Below, piece after piece: positions 30,401 to 41,205 of a stretch of 64,000 nt of DNA. The notes beneath the pieces are model-generated. The model searched no databases. It saw only the letters and a list, made by a program, of their open reading frames with translations, and was not told the DNA's origin. The position numbers and the translations under genes are program-made. Source of the stretch: Volvox africanus (taxonomy: Eukaryota; Chlorophyta; Chlorophyceae; Chlamydomonadales; Volvocaceae); assembly GCA_030268105.1 (NCBI GenBank), contig BSDZ01000079.1:2795501-2859500 (forward strand), written 5' to 3'. Every line of letters begins with the position of its first letter. Position 1 is the stretch's first letter.

Positions 30401-30948
30401 GCGGCCTTGCTGAGTTGTGGCAAAATATAGTCGCGCATCCGAGACCTCGGCCTGGCAAGGCGTCCTCTCTGGAAGTGGGCAATGACAATCGGCAGAGAGA
30501 AGCGCTTGCCTGTGTAAGGTCTTCCGGAGCCAGTTCCGTTATTTGTACGGCTGGTACGACCAGCGGGCGAGCTCCCGCATTTATAAGCTTGGCAGCAAGC
30601 TTTTGACTGTATGTTCTGGGGGCTGATGAATCCCCAGGTTGGTGGAGATGGAAAACAGTATTTAGGTTGCGGACGGAAGAAGTAATCCAAGGCTGCGTGC
30701 GTACGTGGACCAAGGAAAGGATATTGCTTCTTGTATGAAAGAAATCTTTTACCTGTAACAATGATGTGTTTCCCTTGCAGCGGCAAATCGTTTCGTCTTG
30801 CAAGCGGACTTCGGCCATCGGAATCCCTCAAAAGTGCGCGACATGATCTTGGCCTGTTCGTATTAGTCGATGGATTATTCACGTGCCTATTAACGGGAGA
30901 AAGTCCACGATACTTGCATTTTTTGTGGAGCTCGTAATGCTGATTCAT
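27444..30948 (-). CDS. UROS: Uroporphyrinogen-III synthase, plastid
   Basis: This enzyme cyclises and inverts ring D of hydroxymethylbilane to give uroporphyrinogen III, the branch point to haem, chlorophyll and sirohaem. Eight minus-strand exons have closed phases: 30948-30753, 30622-30510, 30290-30176, 29713-29598, 29044-28957, 28536-28487, 28162-28028 and 27743-27444 (TAG), giving 370 residues. Residues 1 to about 55 form a basic transit peptide. The two-domain HEM4 fold is visible in order: LQGKHIIVT, YSQKLAAKLINAGARPLVVPA, THIAFTSRNGIFAFLDQL, LCALGADGDVL, STLGLVRELATRGEARG, VLCPVPLVTG, VEPPVVPRFLQAL, LRLPAYLT, AVAFSSTAE, AAHGPYTAEGVRN and FDGLVTALEEHF. An extra Ala-rich tail of about 35 residues follows. 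Intron 2 (30509-30291) begins GCAAGC, a GC-AG intron. It is 219 bp and stop-free in frame, so retention would add 73 residues. The gene is divergent from the CRTISO-like gene. Confidence 0.93.
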
Positions 30949-31205
30949 TGTTTTAAATCCTTCGTAAGCATGCAGAGGGCTTTCCAGAATCTCTGAAGCA
31001 AAAGCAATTAGTACACCAATGATATTTCGTTCTGGGGCAATTCATTACATGAAAACCGGAAGACCGGCATCCAGCCCGGAAATAACGGTCAACCGTAGAA
31101 TTGATGGATGAATTGAAACCAGAAACCACACATTATTTTCAGCAGGATTACATCGCTTCATATTTATCTGTATACACCTCGATTTTTTCGGCTTAAAACT
31201 CTAAA
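30949..31205. promoter_or_regulatory. Shared divergent promoter, UROS / CRTISO-like
   Basis: Only 257 bp separate the two start codons, so both promoters and 5' UTRs must fit here. Visible elements are a CCAAT on the plus strand (within gtacaccaatgat, about 31011-31023), an imperfect palindrome aacggtcaaccgt at about 31086-31098, and A/T-rich patches next to each ATG. Function is inferred from the arrangement. Confidence 0.5.
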
Positions 31206-34200
31206 ATGTTAAGCAAGCATATTGGATGGGAACCAACAAGGACCAACATTCGGGCCAGAAGTAACTTGACTGTCAGCATTCGAAGCCAGTCACGTGATGC
31301 TGTGGCCGTGCCATCTTCTCCTATGCGGCAGCTCACCGGGGACGCTCGTAGTCTTGAGACTGACGTCGTTGTGATTGGCAGCGGCATTGGTGGCCTCTGC
31401 TGCGGCGGGTTACTGGCAAAGTACGGTTATAAAGTGAGTGATCTCATTTAAGATTGCGACATCGGCCTCAAGTCCGTGGTTGAACGTCAAACGTGGCCAC
31501 AGCCTCAGCGTTAGGCTCGTTAGGTCGCCAACAGAAAGCACCATTTTCCGCATCCATCCAGCTTTCCCTGCTTCCACCTCCCTGTGCTTCCAACCTACTT
31601 GTTTTCATCCAGGTGACGGTGTGCGAGTCCCACAGTATCCCGGGGGGAGCGGCCCATTCCTGGATGCGGGATGGCTTCCATTTCGAGTCCGGACCCTCCC
31701 TGTATTCGGGTGGGCTCTATAGTGTGCCCCATTTTCTGCATCTAGGTGTTAGTAAGGAAATGCACGGGACCGTGCTGTAGCATACGTGCGTGTTCGTAGA
31801 AAAGCATACATCACCATCCAGCACAGTTACCCCACCGAATCTCCATTGCATCCTCTCCCTGGACGTGTCGCAGGCATGGCGGGCCGTGGCAAGGAGGCTA
31901 ACCCGCTGGGCCATGTCCTTACAGCGCTGGGTGTTGAGCTGGACCTCATACGTTACAATACGTGGAACGTGGTGGTTCCGGAGGGAAACTTCCTTACCCG
32001 GGTGGGTGCTGGCCTGGTAGGGCTAGGGCCTAGCTGGCGTCGCGGGTGCTGGTAGGGGAGTGCGCTTTGCGGACAGTCGGGGACAGAAGTAAGCGGAAGG
32101 TGGGGGCTGGTGAGGATGTCGATCTGGATGGGGGCTGGCGTGTAGAGAGGGGAAGTGGGGATCGGCGGGTAGGGGTTAAGCTGCCAGAGAGAAACAAGGA
32201 AGAAAAGATTGGTGAAGGGGCAGTGTTCCTCCGCCTTGTTAGGGGTATTCGTCCTGAATGGAGGCAGAGCGGAGATTTAGTTGGAAGGGTGGCTTGGGGG
32301 GGACTGCATCGTACGCAGGGTTTACATGTATTCCTGTCTATATCTACACATACACATTGCTCCTGTATTCCAGTACATTCCGTACATCCTCTGCTATTCC
32401 GACTCTGTTTCTTTCGGTCCGTGCCGCAACCCCGCGCCCCAAACCCCAAATCCGGAACCCCAATATATGCATCAGATCGGAAACGACAACTTTTACGAGG
32501 TGCTCAACAAGGTGCGTCTGTCTGTCTGCCTGCCTGTCTGTGTGTGCTGTGGGGGTTGCAGTACGATGTGATCCGGGTCAGGGCCGTGGTGTGGAGGGTC
32601 AGGCCAGCATCGCCAAGGACTACGTTAGTGTTAGTGTCAGAACAAAACCCTGTTCTGTGGTTGAGAAGAGGGTCAGTACATCTTTGGCGAGCTTCATTGG
32701 GCTTTGCCCCGGTATGAGACTGGGCCGAGTTCTGGCTCTGACGGTTAGAATCAAGTAGTCATCTTAATGAGCTTCACTCTGAACTGCCGCAACCGACGCA
32801 CTCCAACGTCAACAACGCACGTCTTACATCCCAATGTGTGGCCTGCCGAAACACCAAGATCCGGGGACCCGAGGCAGTTGCGGAATGGGCCCGTCTTCAG
32901 GAAGCAATGCGGCCGCTGGCCAAGGCGGCGGCACTCATGCCGCCAACGGCATTCAGGTCAGTGTTGTTGGCTGCGGGTGCATGGGCCGACGGACGGACTG
33001 ACGGACTGGGACCCGGGATGACGGACTGTCACCCGGCAGTTGCCCAAAAGATTGTGGCGTCCTAGGGATCCTCGAAGATAGTTTCCCAAGATAGTTTCCC
33101 GCCAGTCAGGAGTGTCAGGGCGAAACCCTATGTGGCGAAACCCTATGGAGCTCGTGGTTTGGAGGCGGAGGAGATGTACTAACATGCAGTCAGGGAGCCA
33201 AGAACGTTCGCAGGACCCTGGCTGGAAGTTAGCTCACGGTAATGAGTTATCGTCGAGCTTGACATGCGCAATGTGAAACAGCACTGACTGGTAATAGAAA
33301 CCGCAGTTTGGGGTGACACTTCGACATGACCAACCTCCCATCATCATCTTGTCCCCATATCTTGTTATCACGGATTTCTGCGCCCCAGGTACGACCCCGG
33401 CGTGCTGTTCACCGCCATTGGGCGGTACCTGCCAGCCCTGATCCAGTCTGGAGGTGCGTAAGGAGCAGCGTGCATGTGTGCGAATCTAATAAAGGCGAGA
33501 TGGTAAATGCCGAGAGCGCACTCGGGCTTGAGATGGCTCGATTGCCGTGTTGACGCGGTTGCCGCCACCAAAAGCTGCTGGGATACAAATCGAATGATAG
33601 CTTTCCCGCCATCTGATCTGATCTGATTTTCTCCCACCTCATCCCTGTTTTTGCCTCCTTTGGGCCTTTCTGACTATCAGGTGACGCTGCTCGTCTGAGC
33701 GGCCCCTTCTCCACCATTCTGGACTTTGCCGACATCCGAGACCCCTTCATTCGCAACTGGATGGATCTGCTCTCCTTCCTGCTGAGTGGCCTGCCCGCTA
33801 ACGGGACTATCGCCGCAGAGGTGGTGAGTGGGGTATAGGAAGAGTCACATACGCCTGTACCATGGACTAGGACCGAAGAAACGATTGCGAGTGCCGTTTC
33901 GGGTTCTGCTTCCTTCATGGCAGATTTCGGATTCCCGATGATGCACTTAGGTGATGTCTTAAGTGATGCCTCCTCGCTCAAAGTTTCTTTCTACCTCACT
34001 GCATCACACAACATTTGTTCGAAACCAGCGTACAATTCTCCCGCGTCGGCCTCCTCCGCCGTTTACCCTTCCACGCCCTTTCCTAGGCCTACATGTTCAA
34101 CGAGTGGTACCGCCCAGACTGCTACCTGGAGTTCCCCAGGGGAGGCTCCCAGGTGCTCGGGAGCAGTGGAAAGCATCGCAGTCTGGGCGTGTGTGCCCTC

Positions 34201-37200
34201 GCGTGTGTCGCATAATATTTCTGTGTTTTGCAAGATCGCGTCGCGAGGATTAGAGAGCCGAAGTAAAAGTAGCGGCGACATCATAGAGGATCCGACAATA
34301 ATGCAATACCCTAACAAGACATGAAGCCGATAGAAGTTCGATCTGTGGCTGGTCCATGCTTTGCGGGATGCGTCGGGAAAATGAGGTCCACTTGTGTCAT
34401 GTCCGTCGCCCCAACCCCACTCCCAAAAATTTTCAAAGATCGGGTGTCCATGCGGTAAACCCCACCTCCGGTGGTCCCCACCTCCCTCTTTCTCCAGGCG
34501 TTGGTCCAGGGCCTGGTGGAGGGTCTGGAGCGCCACGGGGGCCGATTGATGCTGAGCAGCCACGTGGAGAAAGTCAACCTGGACAACAAGTGTGTGCACT
34601 TGTGTGTGTATTCACAGGTTTAGTGTAGAAGATGAGATGAGGACGGGAGGGAAGAGGGAAGGGAATGTGTGCTCCGAAACCCCTAAGTCCCCGACCTCAG
34701 TCCGTGGTGGGACAAAGCACAGAGGGGCAAGGTGGGTGGCAACATTTCTAGATGGAGGTTTTAGTAGTGGAAATTACTTGTAGGAATGGTGGGCCCCTTC
34801 TTACATACATACATGCTCTAGATGGCTCAACCTTGGAGGCCAGTCGCAGGACCTCGTGAGGGGGTCATCGGCTGCCATGCGAAGCCGCAGCTGCCGTTGC
34901 GTCTGCTGATGCACCACTTCCACTATTTCCACTACTTCCACTACTGCTTTGTGAAATGCTACTGCCGTTGCTGCAGGGGAGCCGCAACGGGTGTCGCGCT
35001 GCGGGGTGGGGGCATGGTCAAGGCGAAAAAGGTGAGTACCGGAAGGAAGGTGGGACTGCGTGTCCCGACTACAAAGCCCCTCTTCCAGGTTGCGCCGTCT
35101 GCCTGGCTGACACGCACGGGCATGGGTGAGGAATAGGCGTTGCCCGGAGTTTCCACGCTTTTGATCTACTTTCAGGCGGTCATCTCCAACGCCAGCGTAT
35201 GGGACACGCTGAAGATGCTCCCCCCCGACCGGCTGCCGGAGCAGTGGCGCCGCACCAGGCAGGAAACCCCCGCCTGCCCCTCCTTCATGCATCTCCACAT
35301 CGGCTTTGATGCCACAGGTAGGAAGGAAGCTACGCCGTCTCGTCTGATCTGTCACTATTACGTTTGTCCTTTCTCTGTCGTCCTTAGTCCTTCTTGCTTT
35401 TGCGGGGTCCCCGGTCCGGCAGTGGTCTTTCGGCTGCCTGCCCTGCATAGTTATGTGGTTCTACAATCAACGCCATGGGATTATGTAGGGCTGGACCCCT
35501 CCCTGGAGCTGCACCACATCGTGGTCAACACTTGGACGGGTGGAGTGACTGCGCCTCAGAACGTGGTGCTCATATCCATTCCGGTGAGCTGCCGGCGTGC
35601 GTTGGGAGGTATACTGGTAAAGTGCCAGCAGCAGCCTGGATACGTCCACAACGCTAGGGAAGCTCACTGTAGCTGACTCCACCATAACCCAAGTCGCCCC
35701 AGCGGTCGTAAGGGATGATATAGATAAGCAGACCGGGCCCCACGGATTGGTTCCCGATACCATAGAAGCTTTCGGTTCGAGGGTTTGAGGGACCCGCTTT
35801 CGGTGCCGGAGGGGGCATTTTGCCTGACTTATTAGGACGGGTCATCCACGTTTGCGCAGATTTATTAGGCACTTGAACATCATTTATGCCTTCAGATTGA
35901 TGGTCCTTATCCTTTTCGGTGTCACCGTTCTGAGCTCGTGGCTGACCCATGGTTCGGCCGCTTCATGTGCAACCCACTGGACTGAATTTGCAGTCTGTGA
36001 TGGACCCCGCCATGGCGCCCCAGGGCAAGCATTGCCTACATGCTTACCTTCCCGCAACCGAGCCGTACGAGCTGTGGAAGGGTTTGGATCGCCGCAGGTG
36101 GGTAGAGGGCCAGAACACAGGAGGGGCGGCGGGGAGAGATTCTGTGCGGTTTACTGGTTGGGCATAAGCTGTGTATCCCTATCTGCGTATTCTGATACGC
36201 GGTCATGAAGGACTCGGAAGCCAAAGCAAAGGACGCGCCGGACATTTTGTATTAATACGCGCCGGAAAGACAAACACCGCCAACTCAATCCCCAGATCAT
36301 AGGTAAGGGAGATTGTGTGCAGCTGTGTTTTTCTGTGTTCTGCATGTGCGGGACCGGTCAAGCAGGGCTTTCCCATCTTGAACTCACGACATCCCTGCCA
36401 CGCTGAGTACCCTTCCTCCGTTCCGTTCGCGACACGGCAGCCCGCAGTACGCTGCCCTCAAGGAGGAGCGCAGCCAGGTGCTCTGGGCGGGAGTCGAGAA
36501 GGTGAGGTGTGGAGGAGAGTTCCGACCGCAGAGGATGGGACAGATAGGTGAAGGCAGGGATGGTTTCCTTGCCTGGTTACCCAGTAAAACCTAGATCAGG
36601 CTCTATCTACAAATCCATCATATGAGCGCAGGAAGCGGCACGTGATCAGAACACGCACACGCGAATACGCACACGCTCACACGCACACACACGGCTCGGC
36701 CTTTCACGTTCATGCAGAGCTCGTGGGGGGAGGGGGGGTAAGTTCCCTCTCATTTCTTTGTGCTGTTGTTTTCATTGTTCCAAGGGTGTTCAACTGCCCA
36801 CATGTTCACAGATGTCATGGCATTGCCGAACACGCTGCTTGATGAACACGTTGGGCCTTCTTGGACGCATCGGCCCACAGGTCATTCCGGACATCCGCAA
36901 GCGCGCTGAGCTGGTGATGGTGGGCACACCGCTCACCCACGAGCGCTTCCTGCGCCGCCACAGGGGGTCTTATGGTCCGGCCATTGCAGCGGGCAAGGGC
37001 TTCTTCCCGGGTAAGGACTTGCTTGGGAAAACTCGGAAGGGACGGGGAGCGAGGACGGAGGTCGCATGTTTGTAAGGCAGCGATAACCGCTTCTTTTTAT
37101 CTTAAGGTCATCACTTGCACCGCCATGCGAAGTCCTGTAAATCGTTGCATTATTCGTGGGCGTGAAGGGCCAGGGCAAAGCGAATGAGGAATGTAATCTT

Positions 37201-37311
37201 GTTCACTTGGGGTAAAGTAGTTAGGCAGCACTGGCCGCACAAACCCCAGCGCACCATGTATCAGGGGCAGTTTTATACATTTCCCTCCGATTGTGAAACT
37301 TCTCCCTATGT

Positions 37312-37353
<42 letters not shown>

Positions 37354-37695
37354 CATCTATCTATCTAACTACCTGTCTATCTATCTATCTGTCTATCTAT
37401 CTATCCATCTATCTATCTATCTGCCTATCTATGCTTTACGTTTTTTAGCCCCACCACTTTCCCATCACCCTATCTAGCCCTCACCGCCCCATCATATTAT
37501 ATGCATTCCGCAACACGCCCCACCACGCGCACCGTATTAGGCCCCACCACGCCTATCCCCGGCCTCTACTGCTGCGGCGACTCGACCTTCCCGGGCATTG
37601 GGATCCCCGCGGTGGCAGCCAGTGGGGCCATCTGCGCCAACACCCTGGTGCCTGTGTGGGACCATTGGAAGCTACTGGATGAGATCGGCGTGTGA
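31206..37695 (+). CDS. Carotenoid isomerase-like FAD oxidoreductase (CRTISO family)
   Basis: This is a member of the phytoene desaturase/CRTISO flavoprotein family, probably plastidic. Sixteen exons: 31206-31433, 31613-31751, 31874-32001, 32476-32511, 32859-32956, 33389-33453, 33681-33823, 34087-34152, 34498-34601, 34977-35031, 35176-35317, 35489-35583, 35994-36097, 36441-36501, 36881-37010 and 37541-37695, giving 582 residues. The exon 9 end could instead be 34607. Residues 1-50 resemble a transit peptide. The dinucleotide fold is at 53-81 (VVVIGSGIGG ... VTVCE), followed by IPGGAAHSWMRDGFHFESGPS. FPRGGSQALVQGL and ISNASVWDT are family motifs. The C-terminal FAD motif is YCCGDSTFPGIGIPAVAASG (541-560). 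The ending resembles the plant CRTISO-like branch (the Arabidopsis At1g57770 type) more than classical CRTISO. The substrate, a poly-cis carotenoid, is inferred and not proven. Confidence 0.92.
37314..37430. repeat. (CTAT)n tetranucleotide microsatellite
   Basis: About 117 bp of CTAT repeats with scattered interruptions (CCAT, CTAA, CTGT). It lies in the last intron of the CRTISO-like gene (37011-37540), upstream of the exon carrying the C-terminal FAD motif. Confidence 0.92.
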
Positions 37696-40600
37696 AAAAG
37701 GCCTGATGTGGCTCGGGGGTAGAAACGTGCTTGTGAGGAAGATATCGAGGGTGGAGTTGGGTTACGAATGCAGGACTGCGTTGCGAGTGTGATATGTGTC
37801 GCGTGTGTGTTTGGGCCCTATAGAAATACGTTATACCGTGCAGCGACCGAGCCGAAGGAGGGGGCTCGCTCTGAGGTGTCAGCGATTCCATCGGAACCTG
37901 TTGGCAGGAAGGAGACGCGGGCAGAATGAAACTGAGGGGAACAGCTTTACGGCTACGGGCAAAAGGATATGGAGCAGCAACAGATAGCTCACTGGTGACA
38001 GGTAACAAGAATAATTATTGTCCGGCTGGGCTAGATGAGAGCTTCCGGCAGCAGCGGACTCGAGCGGAAAATATTTAAGAGAATGGAGCCCAGCGGATGT
38101 ACCCACGTAAGTGGTGGTGCCCGGTGGTGGTCGCCAGGAGGTCGGGGCCCCATCTATGTCATCTATGTCACTATACATGTGCATCCATGAAACCGATGTT
38201 TGGTCATCAGTATGCGTATGTCGTACGTGTTATTCGATGTACATCAATATGCGTACGTCATGATGGTCCAGCAGCACATGCGCGGTCCGGTGTAGGCGGC
38301 CCGCGGATGCGATCACTGAACTCGACCAAGCAAGGCTCTCATAACACCGTTCAAAGGGGTTGCATGCGGGTTCAAGTGCTAGTGCAATCGCACTGGCACG
38401 CGCTGCCTTCTGCTTTACCTCGTCGACATGCTCCGGCGGCGGCACAGAGCACAATTATAAAAATAATTGTCAGAGACGAAAGTTTATTCGCTTCCGCCAA
38501 ACCTGGCGGGGCGGGATGTTCACACAGTTGACCAGTAATTTTAAATCCTTTGAAGATGCTAAGATGTATGTATCTATGAAGCCTTTTAGGGCATACATGC
38601 ATTCGACTACTCACATTGAACGTAGTGCCGCACGTTTGGTTAACGCATGCACGCATCAAGCAGGAACTTGCAGAATCAAGCTGATGCAGCAAGTTGCAGC
38701 CACTCGGATTTCAGGCGGCTTGAATGCATGCATGCATTTGCTAAACGTTGTCCAGTTGCACTTGCATGCGTACAAATAGTACAACTTTGGATGGCCGACC
38801 CTGATCCATAATGTGATGGCCACGGCAACCAATGGTCCACCTGAACAGAGCAGTGAACGAAAACCGTTCGTTCGACGCACGCACACCATCGTCATCAACC
38901 GCCGTCACGAATGTAACCGCTACGATACCCTGCGCCAACTTTAAGTCACGCTTTATGTATATGGATTAGGAAATATATTATATCTGCTATAGGTTATATG
39001 TATTCATATGTTATTACCGGTGCATGTCAATTTTTGCGGGGATCATCATGCAGATATATACATGTACACACACACACATATACATGAATAATAGGTTGTT
39101 ATAATCATTATTATTAGGGTAACGTCGCCGTTACGCTGGCATGTAATATAGGGAACCTCGGGGGAGGTTCTTTGCAAAATTGGGCACGCGTACCCCATTG
39201 TTGGGGCCAGCTTCGATTAGACCACCTACTGGCTTTTAGGTGGGTTTCTGAGCAATCCCGCACCTCATGGCCATGGGTTCGCACTTCCCGGGCGGAGCAG
39301 TCAACCGCTGATGAGTCCTGCCAGTAAGGGCGGACAGGGACAACAACCGAAGAGCCGTTCTGTCCCTGCTGCTCATCCTCTTACTGGGCCCCCCTAGATC
39401 CTTTGCCACGCCGTTTCTCGTTAAGAAAAGCAAGCCGTTGGCAGTCCTGATCGAACTTGCGACAGATGAAAAGCATGGCGCCCTAACTCTCAGGGCCATC
39501 TTAGGGGATTGTTAATATATTGTGTATGTATATATGTATATATTGTATATTAATCCAGGTATGCATCTCCACATGCCAGGTCGATTTTTTTGCTGTGTGG
39601 GGAAGCTGCTTTGATTACTAACTAGTTGTAGCTGAGGGACAACCCCAGACAGACAGACAGACGCCATCAGGGGTATCGACTTGCATACATGCGGTCGATG
39701 GGATCGGCAAAGGTTAACCTGCGCACTGGCTTTTACTTGGCAATGGCTGGGCAATTATTGAAAAACTATCTGCTAGGGAAATCCAGCAGATATGGGTTGT
39801 TGTCTGGTGCCAACATGCATGGCTGGCCGGCCCTTTTTGCCACCTACCTACCTACCTAATCTGCCCTACGTGAGAACTCCAGTACTGGTAATACCCTTTA
39901 CCTAGTAAAGCCTATGAGAAAGCTTAGCAATAGACAATTACGCGATATCCTAGATGGCGAGTAGCGTAGGGCTCGCTCTTCTCCACCGTTGGCCGCTTGT
40001 TTCCAATTTCCGTGGCGCGAATAAGGCCATGATGATCACGCTTAATGATTATTAACTGGTATTATCTATTGCTCCCTCGATAATCTTGTGAGTCGTGTTG
40101 CCAGGAACATATTCATCAAGCGCGCAGGAACCAGGAAGCAACCAAAACCATAACCGCATTGACATAGCCAAATCATTGGATAAATATTTAAATTTGATGT
40201 TGAATTTATGTGACTTACTGGATTTATATATGCAACTTGCTTGCGCTCATACGTGCCGAAATTGCGTACAGGCCGCCGGAATTACTTCTTTTCCTAACGG
40301 CAAGCAGCGGTTACTTTCTTATCCTTTACAGTTGAGGTAACAATCCGATGGAATTCTATTGGTTTGCAACAATGTTATTCTTCTTCTTGCTCGAACTAAA
40401 ATCTTTATGTTTCCACAAACCTAGTTGTCCTGTTGGCCCGGACATCCGAATGGGAGACAAGCTTAATAATACCTTCTTAAAATGTTGCTCTAAACATTAT
40501 TTATCTTATTTGCTATGCTGAAACAAAGAGTAAGTTCCATACGCACGCACGTACGGCTTGACCCAGCGCTTACGAGCAGTTGCGTTAGGATCCTAAGATG

Positions 40601-41205
40601 CAAGAGAAATGAACAAAGGAACTGTTAGTCGCAAATAAAATATCAATTAGACGAAATTATTTATTTCATAGTTTTAAATCCAGTATTTTATCCCGTTGGA
40701 AATTCGTTCTCGATGTCATGTAGTAATTTAATTAGGACTCTACCAGCTTTAATTAGTATTGTAATATATGATCCCGCATAAAAATCTCAAGTATCTCTGC
40801 GGCATCTTATGGGCATCTTGGTGCACGCGTACGGAAGCGTTAGGATGTCCGTCGGCATGTGCAAATTCTCGCGCAGATTTAGGTCATAGTGCCATGTACC
40901 GATTCATTAGATCTATGTTAGATTTCTATCTGAACCTTAGCATAAGTGCAAGCATTCCATTTCTACCTTGCTGCTCTCGGGTCGCCCGGCTCTTGGCAGC
41001 GATGGGCAACTAAATTTGTCTAATGCTCCATGATGGTGTGCCACCTATAACTTCCCTCGACTTAGAACGTTTTATGCAGTGCATACACTGGACACACATA
41101 TGACATGGTATCATAATCGCGGAGAACATAAATGGTTCCGGGTCGAAAACACAGCTTGCAGTCAATCGGCGATGGCCTAGACAATCGACCCTATTGGTTT
41201 AGGCG
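37696..41205. other. Intergenic DNA, no recognisable gene; A/T-rich island
   Basis: This 3.5-kb stretch includes the presumed 3' UTR of the CRTISO-like gene and the promoter and 5' UTR of the SBP gene. It contains runs such as tatatgtatatattgtat near 39525-39550 and is clearly A/T-richer from about 38.95 to 40.75 kb than its surroundings. No conserved ORF, tRNA or transposon ORF was seen. A sequence resembling a hammerhead core at 39308 fails the consensus. Confidence 0.5.

Noticed and set aside
29793..30818. Single uninterrupted 341-residue minus-strand ORF over the UROS 5' half
   Set aside because: It runs through introns that happen to be open. Family motifs and phases instead support separate exons at 30622-30510, 30290-30176 and 29713-29598.
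39308..39345. Hammerhead-ribozyme-like CTGATGAG followed by a GTCC/GGAC pairing
   Set aside because: The second conserved core (GAAA after stem II) is missing: the sequence after GGAC is AACAAC. No clear stem III was found, so the catalytic consensus fails.
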